From a virus, in IMG/VR virus record IMGVR_UViG_3300047445_000153, positions 17,906 through 81,905 of that record: a stretch of 64,000 nucleotides of DNA; one strand, given 5' to 3'. The translations under genes and the position numbers were made by a program. A model generated the notes under the pieces. That model saw nothing but the letters and a program-made list of their open reading frames with translations. It was not told the DNA's origin and did not search any database. Positions 1 through 8,655 of this stretch are shown here, piece by piece (positions within the stretch are counted from its first letter, which is position 1; each line of letters opens with the position of its first letter).

Positions 1-103
1 CGGCGTTCTTCGTGCGCCGGTTGATCTTGGCCCGCACCACAACCTGTTCGTGAACCTCGCGCGGCAGGCGCAACGTCGAAGCCACCATATCGTCCATTTC
101 CAT
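1..103 (-). CDS. Arc-like ribbon-helix-helix DNA-binding protein (partial, 3' end outside window)
   Basis: The gene starts at the ATG at 103 (reverse strand), preceded by an AGGAG ribosome-binding site at about 113-119, and runs off the left edge. The visible protein begins MEMDDMVASTLRLPREVHEQ and continues VVVRAKINRRTKNA. The pattern of a short beta strand (STLRLP) followed by a helix rich in charged residues is typical of Arc/Mnt-type ribbon-helix-helix repressors, which act as dimers on palindromic operators. It is divergent from the tail operon, so it could control that operon or itself. The family is inferred from about 34 residues only. Confidence 0.6.
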   Translation of the reverse strand, partial: MEMDDMVASTLRLPREVHEQVVVRAKINRRTKNA

Positions 104-199
104 AACTTGGTTCTCCTATCAACCAATAAAAACCTTTGATTCTCAAAGGTAGCACACGTAGCATCCGTGCTACCAGATTTTTCAACCGGAGAACTCACG
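104..199. promoter_or_regulatory. Divergent intergenic region with two inverted repeats
   Basis: This short gap separates the divergent Arc-like gene and the major tail protein gene. It holds a palindrome ACCTTTGA-TTC-TCAAAGGT at 132-150, then a second inverted repeat GGTAGCAC (148-155) / GTGCTACC (167-174) followed by AGATTTTTC. The first looks like a dimer operator. The second could be an operator half-site pair or a weak terminator hairpin. No convincing -35/-10 pair was found. Confidence 0.45.
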
Positions 200-991
200 A
201 TGGCTGGTGAAGCAAAGTCAAATAAGTTCATGCTGGGCACGGCCACCGTGATGATTGGCCCCCAGTCGGAACTGTTCAACCTGAACCCGCTCGAACACTC
301 GATCGGCCTCGTCAAGAACTTCACCATCAGCGGCGAACCGGCATACACCGAACTGACGCAGGGCGTGAAGAACTCGGTGGTGTACTCGGTGATGACCGGC
401 AACCCGGTCACGGCGACGATGGAAGTGTACGAACACACGTCGAAGAACTTGGCCTATGGCCTGGGGCTCGACGGCTCGACGTTCGACCCGACCACGGTCA
501 GCACCACGACCAACGCCGACATTCCGGCCAACCCGGCGGGTACGTCGCTGATCCCGGCGACGCTCGTCACGGGCTTCACGGAGGGCGACTGGCTTCAGGT
601 GCTGACCCCCGGCATCGCCGACAAGGTGCTCGTCGCCAAGATCAAGACGATCGACGCGACGGCGAAGACCTTCACGGTCGAGGATGAGCAGTCGTTCGAC
701 TACGCCATCCCGTCTGGCGCGGTCATCAAGAAGGTGAACGTGGTTGGTATCGGCTCGCGCTCGGACCAGCCGTTCCTGTCGGCAAAGGTCGTCGGCCAGC
801 TCGCGGACACCACGCCGGTCGCGCTGCTGATCCCGAAGATCCGTATCACGGGCGGCTTCACGCTGGCGTTCAAGTCGGACTCGTTCGGCAACCTGCCGTA
901 CAAGTTCCAGCCGTACGACCTGACGCTGGACGACCCGTTCTACGACACCTTCCTGCCGTTCGGTCAGGCGATGCTCGCAGCGGCAAACTAA
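200..991 (+). CDS. Major tail tube protein
   Basis: This 263-residue protein forms the tail tube around the tape measure in the likely role. The start at 200 is chosen over an upstream in-frame start at 167 because a purine-rich GGAGAA lies 8 bases before it. The N-terminus (MAGEAKSNKFMLGTATVMIG) and the repeated short beta-strand segments with little cysteine are typical of siphovirus tube proteins. The position immediately before the G/GT chaperones and the tape measure gene, as in lambda V-G-GT-H, supports this strongly. A hairpin terminator follows at 1029, consistent with this being the most highly expressed gene of the group. Confidence 0.8.
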   Translation: MAGEAKSNKFMLGTATVMIGPQSELFNLNPLEHSIGLVKNFTISGEPAYTELTQGVKNSVVYSVMTGNPVTATMEVYEHTSKNLAYGLGLDGSTFDPTTVSTTTNADIPANPAGTSLIPATLVTGFTEGDWLQVLTPGIADKVLVAKIKTIDATAKTFTVEDEQSFDYAIPSGAVIKKVNVVGIGSRSDQPFLSAKVVGQLADTTPVALLIPKIRITGGFTLAFKSDSFGNLPYKFQPYDLTLDDPFYDTFLPFGQAMLAAAN

Positions 992-1028
992 GGTTCTTCG
1001 CGGTACTAAAAAGATCCTTGATGCACCA

Positions 1029-1060
1029 AGCCACACGGTCTAAGATCCGTGTGGCTTTCT
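1029..1060 (+). terminator. Hairpin terminator after the major tail gene
   Basis: Perfect 10-bp stem AGCCACACGG (1029-1038) / CCGTGTGGCT (1047-1056), 8-base loop, then TTTCTCATTT. The U-tract is interrupted, so termination is probably partial, letting tube protein be made in excess over downstream genes. Confidence 0.6.
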
Positions 1061-1076
1061 CATTTCCGGATCAAAC

Positions 1077-1505
1077 ATGTCCACCACCACGAAGAAACCC
1101 ACAGCTCCCGTGCCGCGTCTGAAGGTCACCGTCAACGGCGAGCCGCGCGAGCTGTTCATGTCGTTCGGCTTGCTCAACGAGCTTTGCCGAGGCGTCGGCA
1201 ACGTCCAAGCCGCGATCCAGATCCCGGCCGACTCTGAGCTGCGCGACTACACCCTGATGGCCATCCTGTCGCCGCGCGATGCCCACGGCGAGGTCCAAGA
1301 CCCGATCAATCTACGCTTGCTGGACATGTCGCTCGACGACGCCGAAGCCGTGCTGACCTGGGCCTCGGAGCACTGTTGCGATTTTTTTCTGCGGACGATG
1401 GAGAGAATCGTCAAGACGCAGGAGAAAAATCTGGAGCGATACACGAAACTCGCACCAAAAAGCCAGGAAAGCTCACCGCCTTCACCGACTGGTTCCGCGA
1501 CCTGA
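1077..1505 (+). CDS. Tail assembly chaperone, short form (lambda gpG-like)
   Basis: A 142-residue protein lying between the tube and tape measure genes, the canonical place of the G/GT chaperone pair that coats the tape measure during tail assembly. The sequence is soluble, helical (LLNELCRGVGNVQAAI; LDMSLDDAEAVLTWASEHC) and ends in a short tail with TGSAT, common in this family. The last 50 codons overlap a second reading frame (-1) that continues to 1792 without its own good start. That is the hallmark of programmed frameshifting in this gene pair. Confidence 0.75.
   Translation: MSTTTKKPTAPVPRLKVTVNGEPRELFMSFGLLNELCRGVGNVQAAIQIPADSELRDYTLMAILSPRDAHGEVQDPINLRLLDMSLDDAEAVLTWASEHCCDFFLRTMERIVKTQEKNLERYTKLAPKSQESSPPSPTGSAT
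1455..1463 (+). other. Probable -1 ribosomal frameshift site
   Basis: The frame-0 codons are CCA AAA AGC. Slipping back one base re-pairs AAA on AAA and continues as AAG CCA in the -1 frame. It is not a perfect X XXY YYZ heptamer. A perfect one, T TTT TTT, exists at 1382-1388 in the same frame, but the -1 frame between 1390 and 1455 has poor codon use, which argues against that site. Confidence 0.5.
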
Positions 1506-1792
1506 GCTTCACGGAAGGGGTCTGCTGGGCGTTTGATGTAGTGCCCTCCCAGCTCTCCCGAATTATCTGGTCCTACACCCGCGAGGACATTAAAATTCGC
1601 ACACGCTTGAAGCTTGGCGAGGGTCAAGCGCATCATGTGCAGCAATTCCAGACGATCGCCACCCTTCTCTCCGGATTCTTAGGCTCTGATTCTGCCGACT
1701 CAAGTGGCTCAGATAGTGAGTCATCCTCATCGGTGCCGAAGAACTTCGAGGATGCGCAACGTCAACTAGCAGCAGTCTTCGGGAAATCGTAG
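1457..1792 (+). CDS. Frameshift extension of the tail chaperone (lambda gpT-like part of GT)
   Basis: This -1 frame reads KPGKLTAFTDWFRDLSFTEG and continues to a Ser/Asp-rich stretch and a stop at 1792, two bases before the tape measure start. It has no ATG near its beginning, only a TTG at 1376 without a clear ribosome site, so it is read as the C-terminal part of a G-GT fusion of about 238 residues. Codon use is GC-rich at third positions in frame 0 up to about 1455 and in frame -1 from about 1460, which places the shift there. In lambda the T part contacts the tail tube subunits. Confidence 0.7.
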   Translation, partial: KKPGKLTAFTDWFRDLSFTEGVCWAFDVVPSQLSRIIWSYTREDIKIRTRLKLGEGQAHHVQQFQTIATLLSGFLGSDSADSSGSDSESSSSVPKNFEDAQRQLAAVFGKS

Positions 1793-1793
1793 G

Positions 1794-4700
1794 ATGGCAG
1801 ATAAACAGCAGATCAAGGACTTCAAGATCGGTCTCGGCCCTGCCGAGGACACGTTCAAGAAGTACGACCAGCTCTCTGACGTTCTGAAGCAGGTCTACAA
1901 CGACCTTCTGAAGATCAAGGAAGTCGGTGCGAAGATCACCATCGGTGCGGTGGATCAAGCTTTCACCAGGGAGCTTGGTGGTCTGCAACGTGAGATGCGT
2001 ACGCTTCTCAACGCCCTCCGCTCCGGGAGCCCGAACGCACAGTTCAACTCCGCGACCCTCTCGGGCGCGAATCAGTCGCGTACCTTTCAGGACAAGAACG
2101 TCCCCCTGCTGGCGAACAAGCAGCTCAACGCCTACTACGAGCGGCGTGCGCTGCTCGACAAGAACCTCTCCGTCACGGCTGAGGCGAATCGCAAGTACGC
2201 CAAAGACCAGATCAGCCTCAACGGTGAGATCGAGAAGACGCTCAAGCGTGTCACCGCCGCGCAAGAGCAGTACAAGCAGGCGTTGATCGACGGCGACCGG
2301 GTGGTCTCGGATAGCGCCAAGCGTGAACTGCGCCAAGGCCGCGATCGCCTGGAACAACTTCAGAAAGAGCTAGAGCTGCGCCAGCTCGGCTCGAAGGTGC
2401 GCCTCGGGCGTGCACTCGATCAGGGGCAGCCGAAGGTCACGCAGGTTGCGCGTGATCAGCTTGAACAGCTCGACGCTGACAAGCAGACGCTCGCCCTGGC
2501 TCGTCGTGCGGCAGCGGCAGCGCAGCGCCAAGCCGAGTCTCAATCCAGGCAGGAGCTGGATCGCCTTGGCAGGCAGATGCAGAGCGCGCAGGTCGAGGAC
2601 AACCGGAGGACGGTCTCTGACTCCGTGAAGCTCGAAACGAACATCCGCCGCGCCGAGTTGTGGAAGCGGATGGACGACGCAAGGAAAGAAGCGGCGCTCG
2701 AAAAGGCAATGCGTCAGGCCTTCGCTGAAGACGCGCGTCGTGACCGCGCGCAAGAGGCACGACTCGATAGCCAGATCCGTCAAGCCGAACTCTGGAAGCG
2801 GATGGATGACGCGCAGAAGGAAGCCGCGCTAGAAAAGATGATGCGGCAGGCCGCTGCCGAGGACAAGCGCCGCACGCTCGCCCAAGCGAACGCGCTCGAA
2901 GCGAACGTGCGCCGCGCCGAGCTGTGGAAGCGGATGGACGATGCGAAGAAGGAAGCTGCGCTCGAAAAGGCAATGCAGCAGGCCTTCGCTGAAGACGCAC
3001 GCCGCACCCGGCAGCAGGACGCTCAGCTCGACGCGAATATTCGCCGCGCGCAAGTCTGGAAGCGGATGGATGACGCGAAGAAGGATGCTGCGCTTGAGAA
3101 GGCTCTGCGGCAGGCCTACGCCGAGGACGCACGTCGCGAGGCCGCGAAGCAGAATGCCACCCCCGCTGCGCAATCCGCACGCGACGCGCAGACGCGCCAG
3201 CGCCGTTACCGGCAGGCCTTCGGCGACGGTGGTGCTGCCATCGCGCTGACGCAGACTGCACTGCTCGCCAACTACACGATCACTCAGGGCTTCATCAATG
3301 CGTTTGCGAACGCGATCCGCTTCACCGTCGAGTACGAGGAAGCGCTGGCCCACCTGAAGACGATCGCTGGTGCCACGCAAGGCCAGATGACAGAGCTGTC
3401 GGCGACGATCGAGGGTGTCTCGAACGCGACCCGCTACAGCGCGGTGGACCTGACGAAAGCTGCTGCCGCCCTGTCGGAGACGGGTGTCACCGTGGGCCAG
3501 ATGGGCGTCGCGCTCAAGGGCGTGGCAGACCTCGCGACGGCAACAGGTGAGGACTTCAACCAGACTGTCGAGACCGTTACCGGCGCGCTCGGCGCGTTCA
3601 AGCTGTCAGCGACCGACACTGTCCAGATCACGAACCAGATCGCGCAGGCAGTCAACTCGTCGCGCCTGACAATGGACAAGCTGCGCACGTCGATCGAAAC
3701 GGCGGGCGAGACCGCGAGCGAAGCCGGTGTCTCGTTCAAGGACATGCTGGCTGCAACCGTGGCCATCACTGACAACGGCACCGCCTCGGGCGCAACGCTC
3801 GGCGGTGGTCTGCGCCAGTTGCTGATCGACCTTGAGAAGCCCAGCAAGGCGCTGAAGGCGATCCTCGACCAGCTCGGCCTCACGCAAGAGGACATCAGCG
3901 TCAAGACGCATGGCTTGGCGGGCGCGCTGCAAAACCTGAAGGACGCGGGCTTCACGTCGGCCGACGCGTTGCAGGCGTTCGAAGCACGTAGCGCCTCGGC
4001 GTTCACCGCGCTGTCGAACAACCTGCCCCGCATGGCTGAGTTCCAGCAGTCGCTGAACAACACCGACGCGGCGGCACGTGCCAACGCCGAGCAGTTCAAC
4101 ACGCTCGGCGCGCAGTTCGATCGCTTCAAGAATCAGGCAAGCGCGCTGGCGGGTGACGCGTTCAAGCCCCTGCTCGATGGCTTCAAGAATTTGCTGAAGG
4201 TGACCTCTGACGCGTCGGCCTTCTTGCGTGAGTTCGAGACAACTGTCGAGGTCGTCGGCATCGCGGTCGGAACCGGCACGCTCGCGGTGGGGATGGCCTA
4301 TTTGGGCAAATTGATCGGAGGCCTCTCGGGGCTCCTGTTCGTGAGCGCGGAGGCCTCGGTCGGGATGGCCGCGATGGGTGCTGCCATCGGCCCAGTCGTC
4401 GCCCTGATCGCGGGGCTCGGGGCGGGCATCGCCTACTTCGTGTCGAAGGCCAAGGAGGCTGAGGACACGTTCGACAAGCAGCGCACCGCCGTCAACGGCG
4501 CGAAGGACGCGATGCAGGAGTCGAAGCAGGCCTACGACAGCGTCGGCAAGCAGATCGACACGCTGCGCAGCAAGACGCAGGCCCTGAACAACGACAAGGG
4601 CGCGCTGAAGAGCGCAACTGATGACGCGGCGCAGCAGTTCGAGAAGTACGGCGTTCAGCTCGACAAAAGCGGGATCGAGAAGACGCAAGACCTGATCGAC

Positions 4701-7700
4701 AAGCTGGAGGACCTTCGCCACCAGCTGGCCAAGCGCTACGAGATGAACACCGACGTGCTCAGCTCGCAGCTGGGCGTCATGATCGACAAGGCGCGGGAAG
4801 CGGCGGGTGAGCGCGCGAGGGATCTTCAAGGGCGTGCGACCGCAGGCCCGAGCGACAAGATCCGAGCGGCGCTGGCAGGAGATGCCCCGAACGTCGACGT
4901 CGGCGAGGGCTTCCTCTCACAAAATGAGAAGAACCAGAGCCGCTTCGGGTTGCTGCCCGGTCGCAAGCAATCGCAGGGGTTCCTCCCGCTGGACACGGGC
5001 TTGACTGCCGAGACCATTCCGGCTGTCCTCCAGTACCTGAAGGATCTGGGTGTGGACGTGACGGAGCAGGTCAAGGCGGGCTTCGAGGACGTCGCGGGTA
5101 TCCACGGCCAGCCTAACAACCTCGTGGCCCAAGCAGCGGCTCGTACGGCCATCAGCGACGCCGTACAGAAGGCTGGCCAGCGCGGACGCGCGGCTGACGT
5201 CACCGTAGACGACAAGAAGATCGCAGCGGGGACCGTCCAGGCACTGACGAACCTGCTGGACAACGTTACGAAGGTGTCGCAGAGCGTCCAGGCCGCAGAG
5301 GGCTTCGAGCGCGACAAGAAGAACGCTGACAAGTCATCGGCAAACCAGAAGTTCGCGAACGGCAACCCCGACGCGCAGGCGCTCGCCGCTACCGTTAAGG
5401 CCGCAACGCAAGCCACGGAGAACGTACTCGGTGCCGCCTCTGGGCCGGTCGAGCGCGTCTGGTCTGCGCTCAAGCTTCAGGAGACGGGCAACCGCCAGTT
5501 CGACAAGTTCGGCAACCCGCAGAGGTCGATGCCGGGGGACCCTGACAGCCCGGTCGGCATCGCGCAGATCCGCCCGAGCACGGCCCGCGAGGTCGCCGCG
5601 AAGAACGGTATCCCGTTCGACCTGAACGCGCTCAACACGGACTCGGCCTACAACGAAAAGCTTGGCAAGCTCTACCTCGGGCAGCAGATTCAGCGGTACG
5701 GCGGCGACGTCAACCTCGGCCTTGCAGCCTACAACTGGGGGCCGGGGAAGTTCGACAACTTCCTCGGCCAGAAGACAAAGGACGGACGGTCTTATGACTA
5801 CCGCGACCCGACCGGTGTCACGAAGGACGAGTTCCTTCAGCTGCTCTCGCAGGCCAGCCCCGAGACTGGCCGGTACGTGTCGACGGTTGGACGTGGCATC
5901 GGCGCGCTTGGCCGTCTGAACAACCTTGAAGGCAACTCGGGCCTCATGAAGCAGAGCGAGGACAACAGCGCGCTGCTGCGTCAACTCGAAGCCAAACTGG
6001 CTGAGGCGACGACCGAGCCTGAAAAGGAGTTTCTGAAGGGGCAGATCGATGACCTGCAAACTGCACAGACCTCGATTCGTTCGAGGCTGGAGTCAGCTCG
6101 TGCTGAAGCCGCTACGGCACTGAAGAAGACCGATCAGGCCGCAGCCCGCGCGCTCAAGGCGCAGCTCGCCAAGACCGATCAGGAGATGCAGGGGACGCTG
6201 GATCCGGATAAGGCCGAGGCCCTTGGCGTGAAGGCCGTTACGCTCATCACGGACGAGTACAAAGGCCACATCGAAACGCTTGAACGGTCGAGCGCGAAGA
6301 TGGGCAAGACCGGTGAGTACTCGGATGAGGTCAAGGAACAACTTGAGTCGCTGCGCACCGAGATGGACGCAGCCGTCAAGACGCAGATCGAGAAGAACGC
6401 GCAGCACGTCGGAGCGCTGAAAGAGCGGATCCGACAGGAAGAGTTCAAGTCGGAGATGCGTGCGAGCGACCGGGCCTTCGCCTCCTTCATGAACAAGCTG
6501 AAGCAGGACGAGCAGACCCGTGCCGTGCAAATGGCCATTGACCTGAAGCAGAACGCTCGCCCGGTGACGGAGGACCAAGCGCAAGCTCAGTTCATGGGCG
6601 ACCCGCGCTTCGCCGGACGCTTCAGCGGCGTTCAACGCCAGAGCCTGTCCATGAAGGCTGCTGCGGATCAGGACGCCACCGACGCGAAGGACTTGGTCAC
6701 CTACTCAGCGAACCTACGCGCGCTTCAAGAGTTGCGAGCCAGGGCAGAGCGGGAACTCGCCAAGACGGCGGGACTGGGTGATGAAGGTGATGGGACGAAG
6801 GGCTCCGCGACGGGGCTGTTCGCGAAACGCGACGCGCTGGCACCAAGCCTGCGGCCGGAAGATCAGGCCGAGTTCAAGCGCACCGAGGATGAGATCACCC
6901 GCCTTTCGGCTAAACGCCAGCAGTCGCAGGCCGAGATCACTGACCTGAAGAACAAGGAAGTCTCGCTCACGGAGAAGCAAGCGCAGCTCGAAGCGAAGAT
7001 GGCCGCGAAGAACGAGGCAACTCCGTTTGGGCTGATGGAGGGGATCAACGCAGCGAACCAGAACTTCCTCACGACGCACGACCAGATGGCGCTGGCCCTC
7101 GACGACTACAACCAGCTGCTCAACCAGTCGACCAACGCCTTCGCCAAGTTCTTCGACGACATCCTCACGGGGTCGAAGAGCGCGGGCGAAGCGATCAAGG
7201 ATTTCGCGCGCTCGTTCCTGCAAGCGATGTTGCAGATCCTCGAACAGCAGGCCGCGCTGGCTGTCGTGAAGTCGATCATCGGAGCGTTCGGGGGTGGTGG
7301 GAGTGGTGTGGGCGGTGGCGCTGGGATGACGGGTGGCTTCGACTCAGCCGGTACGGCCTTCGCAATCCAAGGTGGTGTCGTGAGCGCAGGCGGCACCATT
7401 ACGCGCGGTGGTTCGATGCGCCGTTACATCGGCGGCGGCAAGGTGCAAGGTCCGATAAACACGCGCGACTCGGTCCACGCCCTGCTCCAACCGGGCGAAG
7501 TGGTGATGAACACGAGCGCGGTGGACTCGGTCGGGGAGGACTTCTTGAACGGCCTGAACGCGCAAGGCAACCGGGTGGTCTCGAAGAGCACACCGGCCCC
7601 GCAAGCGAAGCGCGAGAAGCAGCCTGACCACGTCAACGTCTGGGTAGTGGCGCCTGACCAGAAGCCGCAGCTCGGCCCGCGCGATGTCCTGGCCACGATC

Positions 7701-7769
7701 TCCGATGACATCATCCGCGGTGGCTCGACGAAACAGCTGATCAAGCAGGTAGCAATGGGACAAGTCTAA
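1794..7769 (+). CDS. Tape measure protein with lytic transglycosylase (SLT) domain
   Basis: At 1991 residues this is by far the longest tail gene; it sets tail length and is ejected into the host. Residues about 1-450 are coiled coil and include four tandem copies of a 44-residue unit. A hydrophobic part follows (about 820-890, VVGIAVGTGTLAVGM then VVALIAGLGAGIAYFVSK). Residues about 1220-1330 form a soluble lytic transglycosylase-like domain: catalytic Glu in KLQETGNRQF, then PVGIAQIRPSTAREVA and LAAYNWGPGKF. The C-terminus has the Gly-rich plus RRYIGGGKVQGP and LLQPGEVVMN pattern common in tape measures. The SLT part probably opens peptidoglycan locally during DNA entry. The start ATG follows the chaperone stop by one base. 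Confidence 0.92.
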   Translation: MADKQQIKDFKIGLGPAEDTFKKYDQLSDVLKQVYNDLLKIKEVGAKITIGAVDQAFTRELGGLQREMRTLLNALRSGSPNAQFNSATLSGANQSRTFQDKNVPLLANKQLNAYYERRALLDKNLSVTAEANRKYAKDQISLNGEIEKTLKRVTAAQEQYKQALIDGDRVVSDSAKRELRQGRDRLEQLQKELELRQLGSKVRLGRALDQGQPKVTQVARDQLEQLDADKQTLALARRAAAAAQRQAESQSRQELDRLGRQMQSAQVEDNRRTVSDSVKLETNIRRAELWKRMDDARKEAALEKAMRQAFAEDARRDRAQEARLDSQIRQAELWKRMDDAQKEAALEKMMRQAAAEDKRRTLAQANALEANVRRAELWKRMDDAKKEAALEKAMQQAFAEDARRTRQQDAQLDANIRRAQVWKRMDDAKKDAALEKALRQAYAEDARREAAKQNATPAAQSARDAQTRQRRYRQAFGDGGAAIALTQTALLANYTITQGFINAFANAIRFTVEYEEALAHLKTIAGATQGQMTELSATIEGVSNATRYSAVDLTKAAAALSETGVTVGQMGVALKGVADLATATGEDFNQTVETVTGALGAFKLSATDTVQITNQIAQAVNSSRLTMDKLRTSIETAGETASEAGVSFKDMLAATVAITDNGTASGATLGGGLRQLLIDLEKPSKALKAILDQLGLTQEDISVKTHGLAGALQNLKDAGFTSADALQAFEARSASAFTALSNNLPRMAEFQQSLNNTDAAARANAEQFNTLGAQFDRFKNQASALAGDAFKPLLDGFKNLLKVTSDASAFLREFETTVEVVGIAVGTGTLAVGMAYLGKLIGGLSGLLFVSAEASVGMAAMGAAIGPVVALIAGLGAGIAYFVSKAKEAEDTFDKQRTAVNGAKDAMQESKQAYDSVGKQIDTLRSKTQALNNDKGALKSATDDAAQQFEKYGVQLDKSGIEKTQDLIDKLEDLRHQLAKRYEMNTDVLSSQLGVMIDKAREAAGERARDLQGRATAGPSDKIRAALAGDAPNVDVGEGFLSQNEKNQSRFGLLPGRKQSQGFLPLDTGLTAETIPAVLQYLKDLGVDVTEQVKAGFEDVAGIHGQPNNLVAQAAARTAISDAVQKAGQRGRAADVTVDDKKIAAGTVQALTNLLDNVTKVSQSVQAAEGFERDKKNADKSSANQKFANGNPDAQALAATVKAATQATENVLGAASGPVERVWSALKLQETGNRQFDKFGNPQRSMPGDPDSPVGIAQIRPSTAREVAAKNGIPFDLNALNTDSAYNEKLGKLYLGQQIQRYGGDVNLGLAAYNWGPGKFDNFLGQKTKDGRSYDYRDPTGVTKDEFLQLLSQASPETGRYVSTVGRGIGALGRLNNLEGNSGLMKQSEDNSALLRQLEAKLAEATTEPEKEFLKGQIDDLQTAQTSIRSRLESARAEAATALKKTDQAAARALKAQLAKTDQEMQGTLDPDKAEALGVKAVTLITDEYKGHIETLERSSAKMGKTGEYSDEVKEQLESLRTEMDAAVKTQIEKNAQHVGALKERIRQEEFKSEMRASDRAFASFMNKLKQDEQTRAVQMAIDLKQNARPVTEDQAQAQFMGDPRFAGRFSGVQRQSLSMKAAADQDATDAKDLVTYSANLRALQELRARAERELAKTAGLGDEGDGTKGSATGLFAKRDALAPSLRPEDQAEFKRTEDEITRLSAKRQQSQAEITDLKNKEVSLTEKQAQLEAKMAAKNEATPFGLMEGINAANQNFLTTHDQMALALDDYNQLLNQSTNAFAKFFDDILTGSKSAGEAIKDFARSFLQAMLQILEQQAALAVVKSIIGAFGGGGSGVGGGAGMTGGFDSAGTAFAIQGGVVSAGGTITRGGSMRRYIGGGKVQGPINTRDSVHALLQPGEVVMNTSAVDSVGEDFLNGLNAQGNRVVSKSTPAPQAKREKQPDHVNVWVVAPDQKPQLGPRDVLATISDDIIRGGSTKQLIKQVAMGQV
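2640..3150 (+). repeat. Four tandem repeats of about 132 bp inside the tape measure gene
   Basis: Copies begin near 2640, 2772, 2904 and 3036. Each encodes a 44-residue unit around RRAELWKRMDDAKKEAALEK followed by AMRQAFAEDARR. The unit is a charged amphipathic helix. Repeat number in a tape measure directly affects tail length, so these look like recent in-frame duplications. Confidence 0.85.
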
Positions 7770-8161
7770 TGGCCATCTCGCCGACATTTGATTTTTCAAA
7801 CCACATGGTTGAGGAGAAGTACCCGGATCCGGGTACTACGGTCGTGCTCGGCAACTCATATCGGTTTGCTACGCCCCCAACGTCGCCCGATCAACGCATC
7901 TTCGTTCTCTCCTTTGAGTCGATGTGGCGCGGCATCACGGCCAACGGCGCGATGGACTCGACCACGAACTACAAGAACAACGCGGGGGCTCTGCTCCTGT
8001 TCTACGAGAACTACAAGCTTCACAAGACCTTCCAGTACCCCCACCCGTGGCTAGGCCTCCTGAACGTTCGCTTCAGCAAGCCGCTAGAACTTCCGAAGGG
8101 TGTGAAGGGTGGAGACGGCTGGACGGAAGGCTTCAGCCTTGAATTCGTGGAGATGCCATGA
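7769..8161 (+). CDS. Minor tail protein (lambda gpM-like)
   Basis: 130 residues; its ATG overlaps the tape measure stop (TAATG). The protein has the length and beta-rich character of lambda gpM, including a central conserved Arg/Trp region (MWRGITANGAMDSTTNY) and the ending GFSLEFVEM. It lies between the tape measure and the L-like gene, matching the lambda H-M-L order. gpM-like proteins join the tail tip complex to the tube. Confidence 0.7.
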   Translation: MAISPTFDFSNHMVEEKYPDPGTTVVLGNSYRFATPPTSPDQRIFVLSFESMWRGITANGAMDSTTNYKNNAGALLLFYENYKLHKTFQYPHPWLGLLNVRFSKPLELPKGVKGGDGWTEGFSLEFVEMP

Positions 8162-8655
8162 CGATCGACACAATTCCGCAGACCCACATCGACGATGCGT
8201 ACAAGCTTGATGCAGACGCGAAGATCGACTTGTTCAAGATCGTCCTCAACCAGATCGGTGGGAGCACCACTGTCTGCGTGACCGCGAGGAAGGATGTGGT
8301 GTGGCAGGGCCTGACGTTCGAGTCTATCCCGGTCAGCTTGACGCAGGAAGGTGCAAATGCAACCGGTGAGTGGAAGCGTCCGAAGTTCACGCTCGCAAAC
8401 CCTGACGGTGTCTGGTCAGCGTTCATCGCGCAGGGCAAGCTTGATGGTGCGCAGATCACACGCTACCGCGTGCTGCTCTCACACCTGATCGCAAACGCGG
8501 GCATCTTCCAGATGAACACGTGGCGTATCTCGAAACCTCTTCAGCTGAATAAGACCCTCGCGACATTCGAGCTGCGCTCGCCTCTCGACGGACAGCAGTT
8601 CCTGCTGCCGGGTCGAGCCTTCTATCCACCTGAATACCCGCATGTCTCTCTTTGA
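8158..8655 (+). CDS. Minor tail protein (lambda gpL-like) lacking the Fe-S C-terminus
   Basis: 165 residues, start overlapping the previous stop (ATGA). The segment KIDLFKIVLNQIGGSTTVCV followed by VVWQGLTFESIPVSLTQEG and LDGAQITRYRVLL resembles the N-terminal domain of gpL. Lambda gpL continues with a C-terminal domain carrying four cysteines and an iron-sulphur cluster. Here the protein stops soon after PLDGQQFLLPGRAFYPPEYP and has only one cysteine, so the cluster domain is absent. It remains a baseplate hub candidate by position. Confidence 0.7.
   Translation: MTIDTIPQTHIDDAYKLDADAKIDLFKIVLNQIGGSTTVCVTARKDVVWQGLTFESIPVSLTQEGANATGEWKRPKFTLANPDGVWSAFIAQGKLDGAQITRYRVLLSHLIANAGIFQMNTWRISKPLQLNKTLATFELRSPLDGQQFLLPGRAFYPPEYPHVSL

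Noticed and set aside
1382-1388. T TTT TTT heptamer as the frameshift site
   Set aside because: It is in the right frame, but the codons of the -1 frame up to 1455 are unlike the rest of the genome, so the later site is preferred.
1590-1597. TAAAATTCG resembling the late -10 element
   Set aside because: Inside the coding part of the T frame, with no TTGG hexamer at the right distance.
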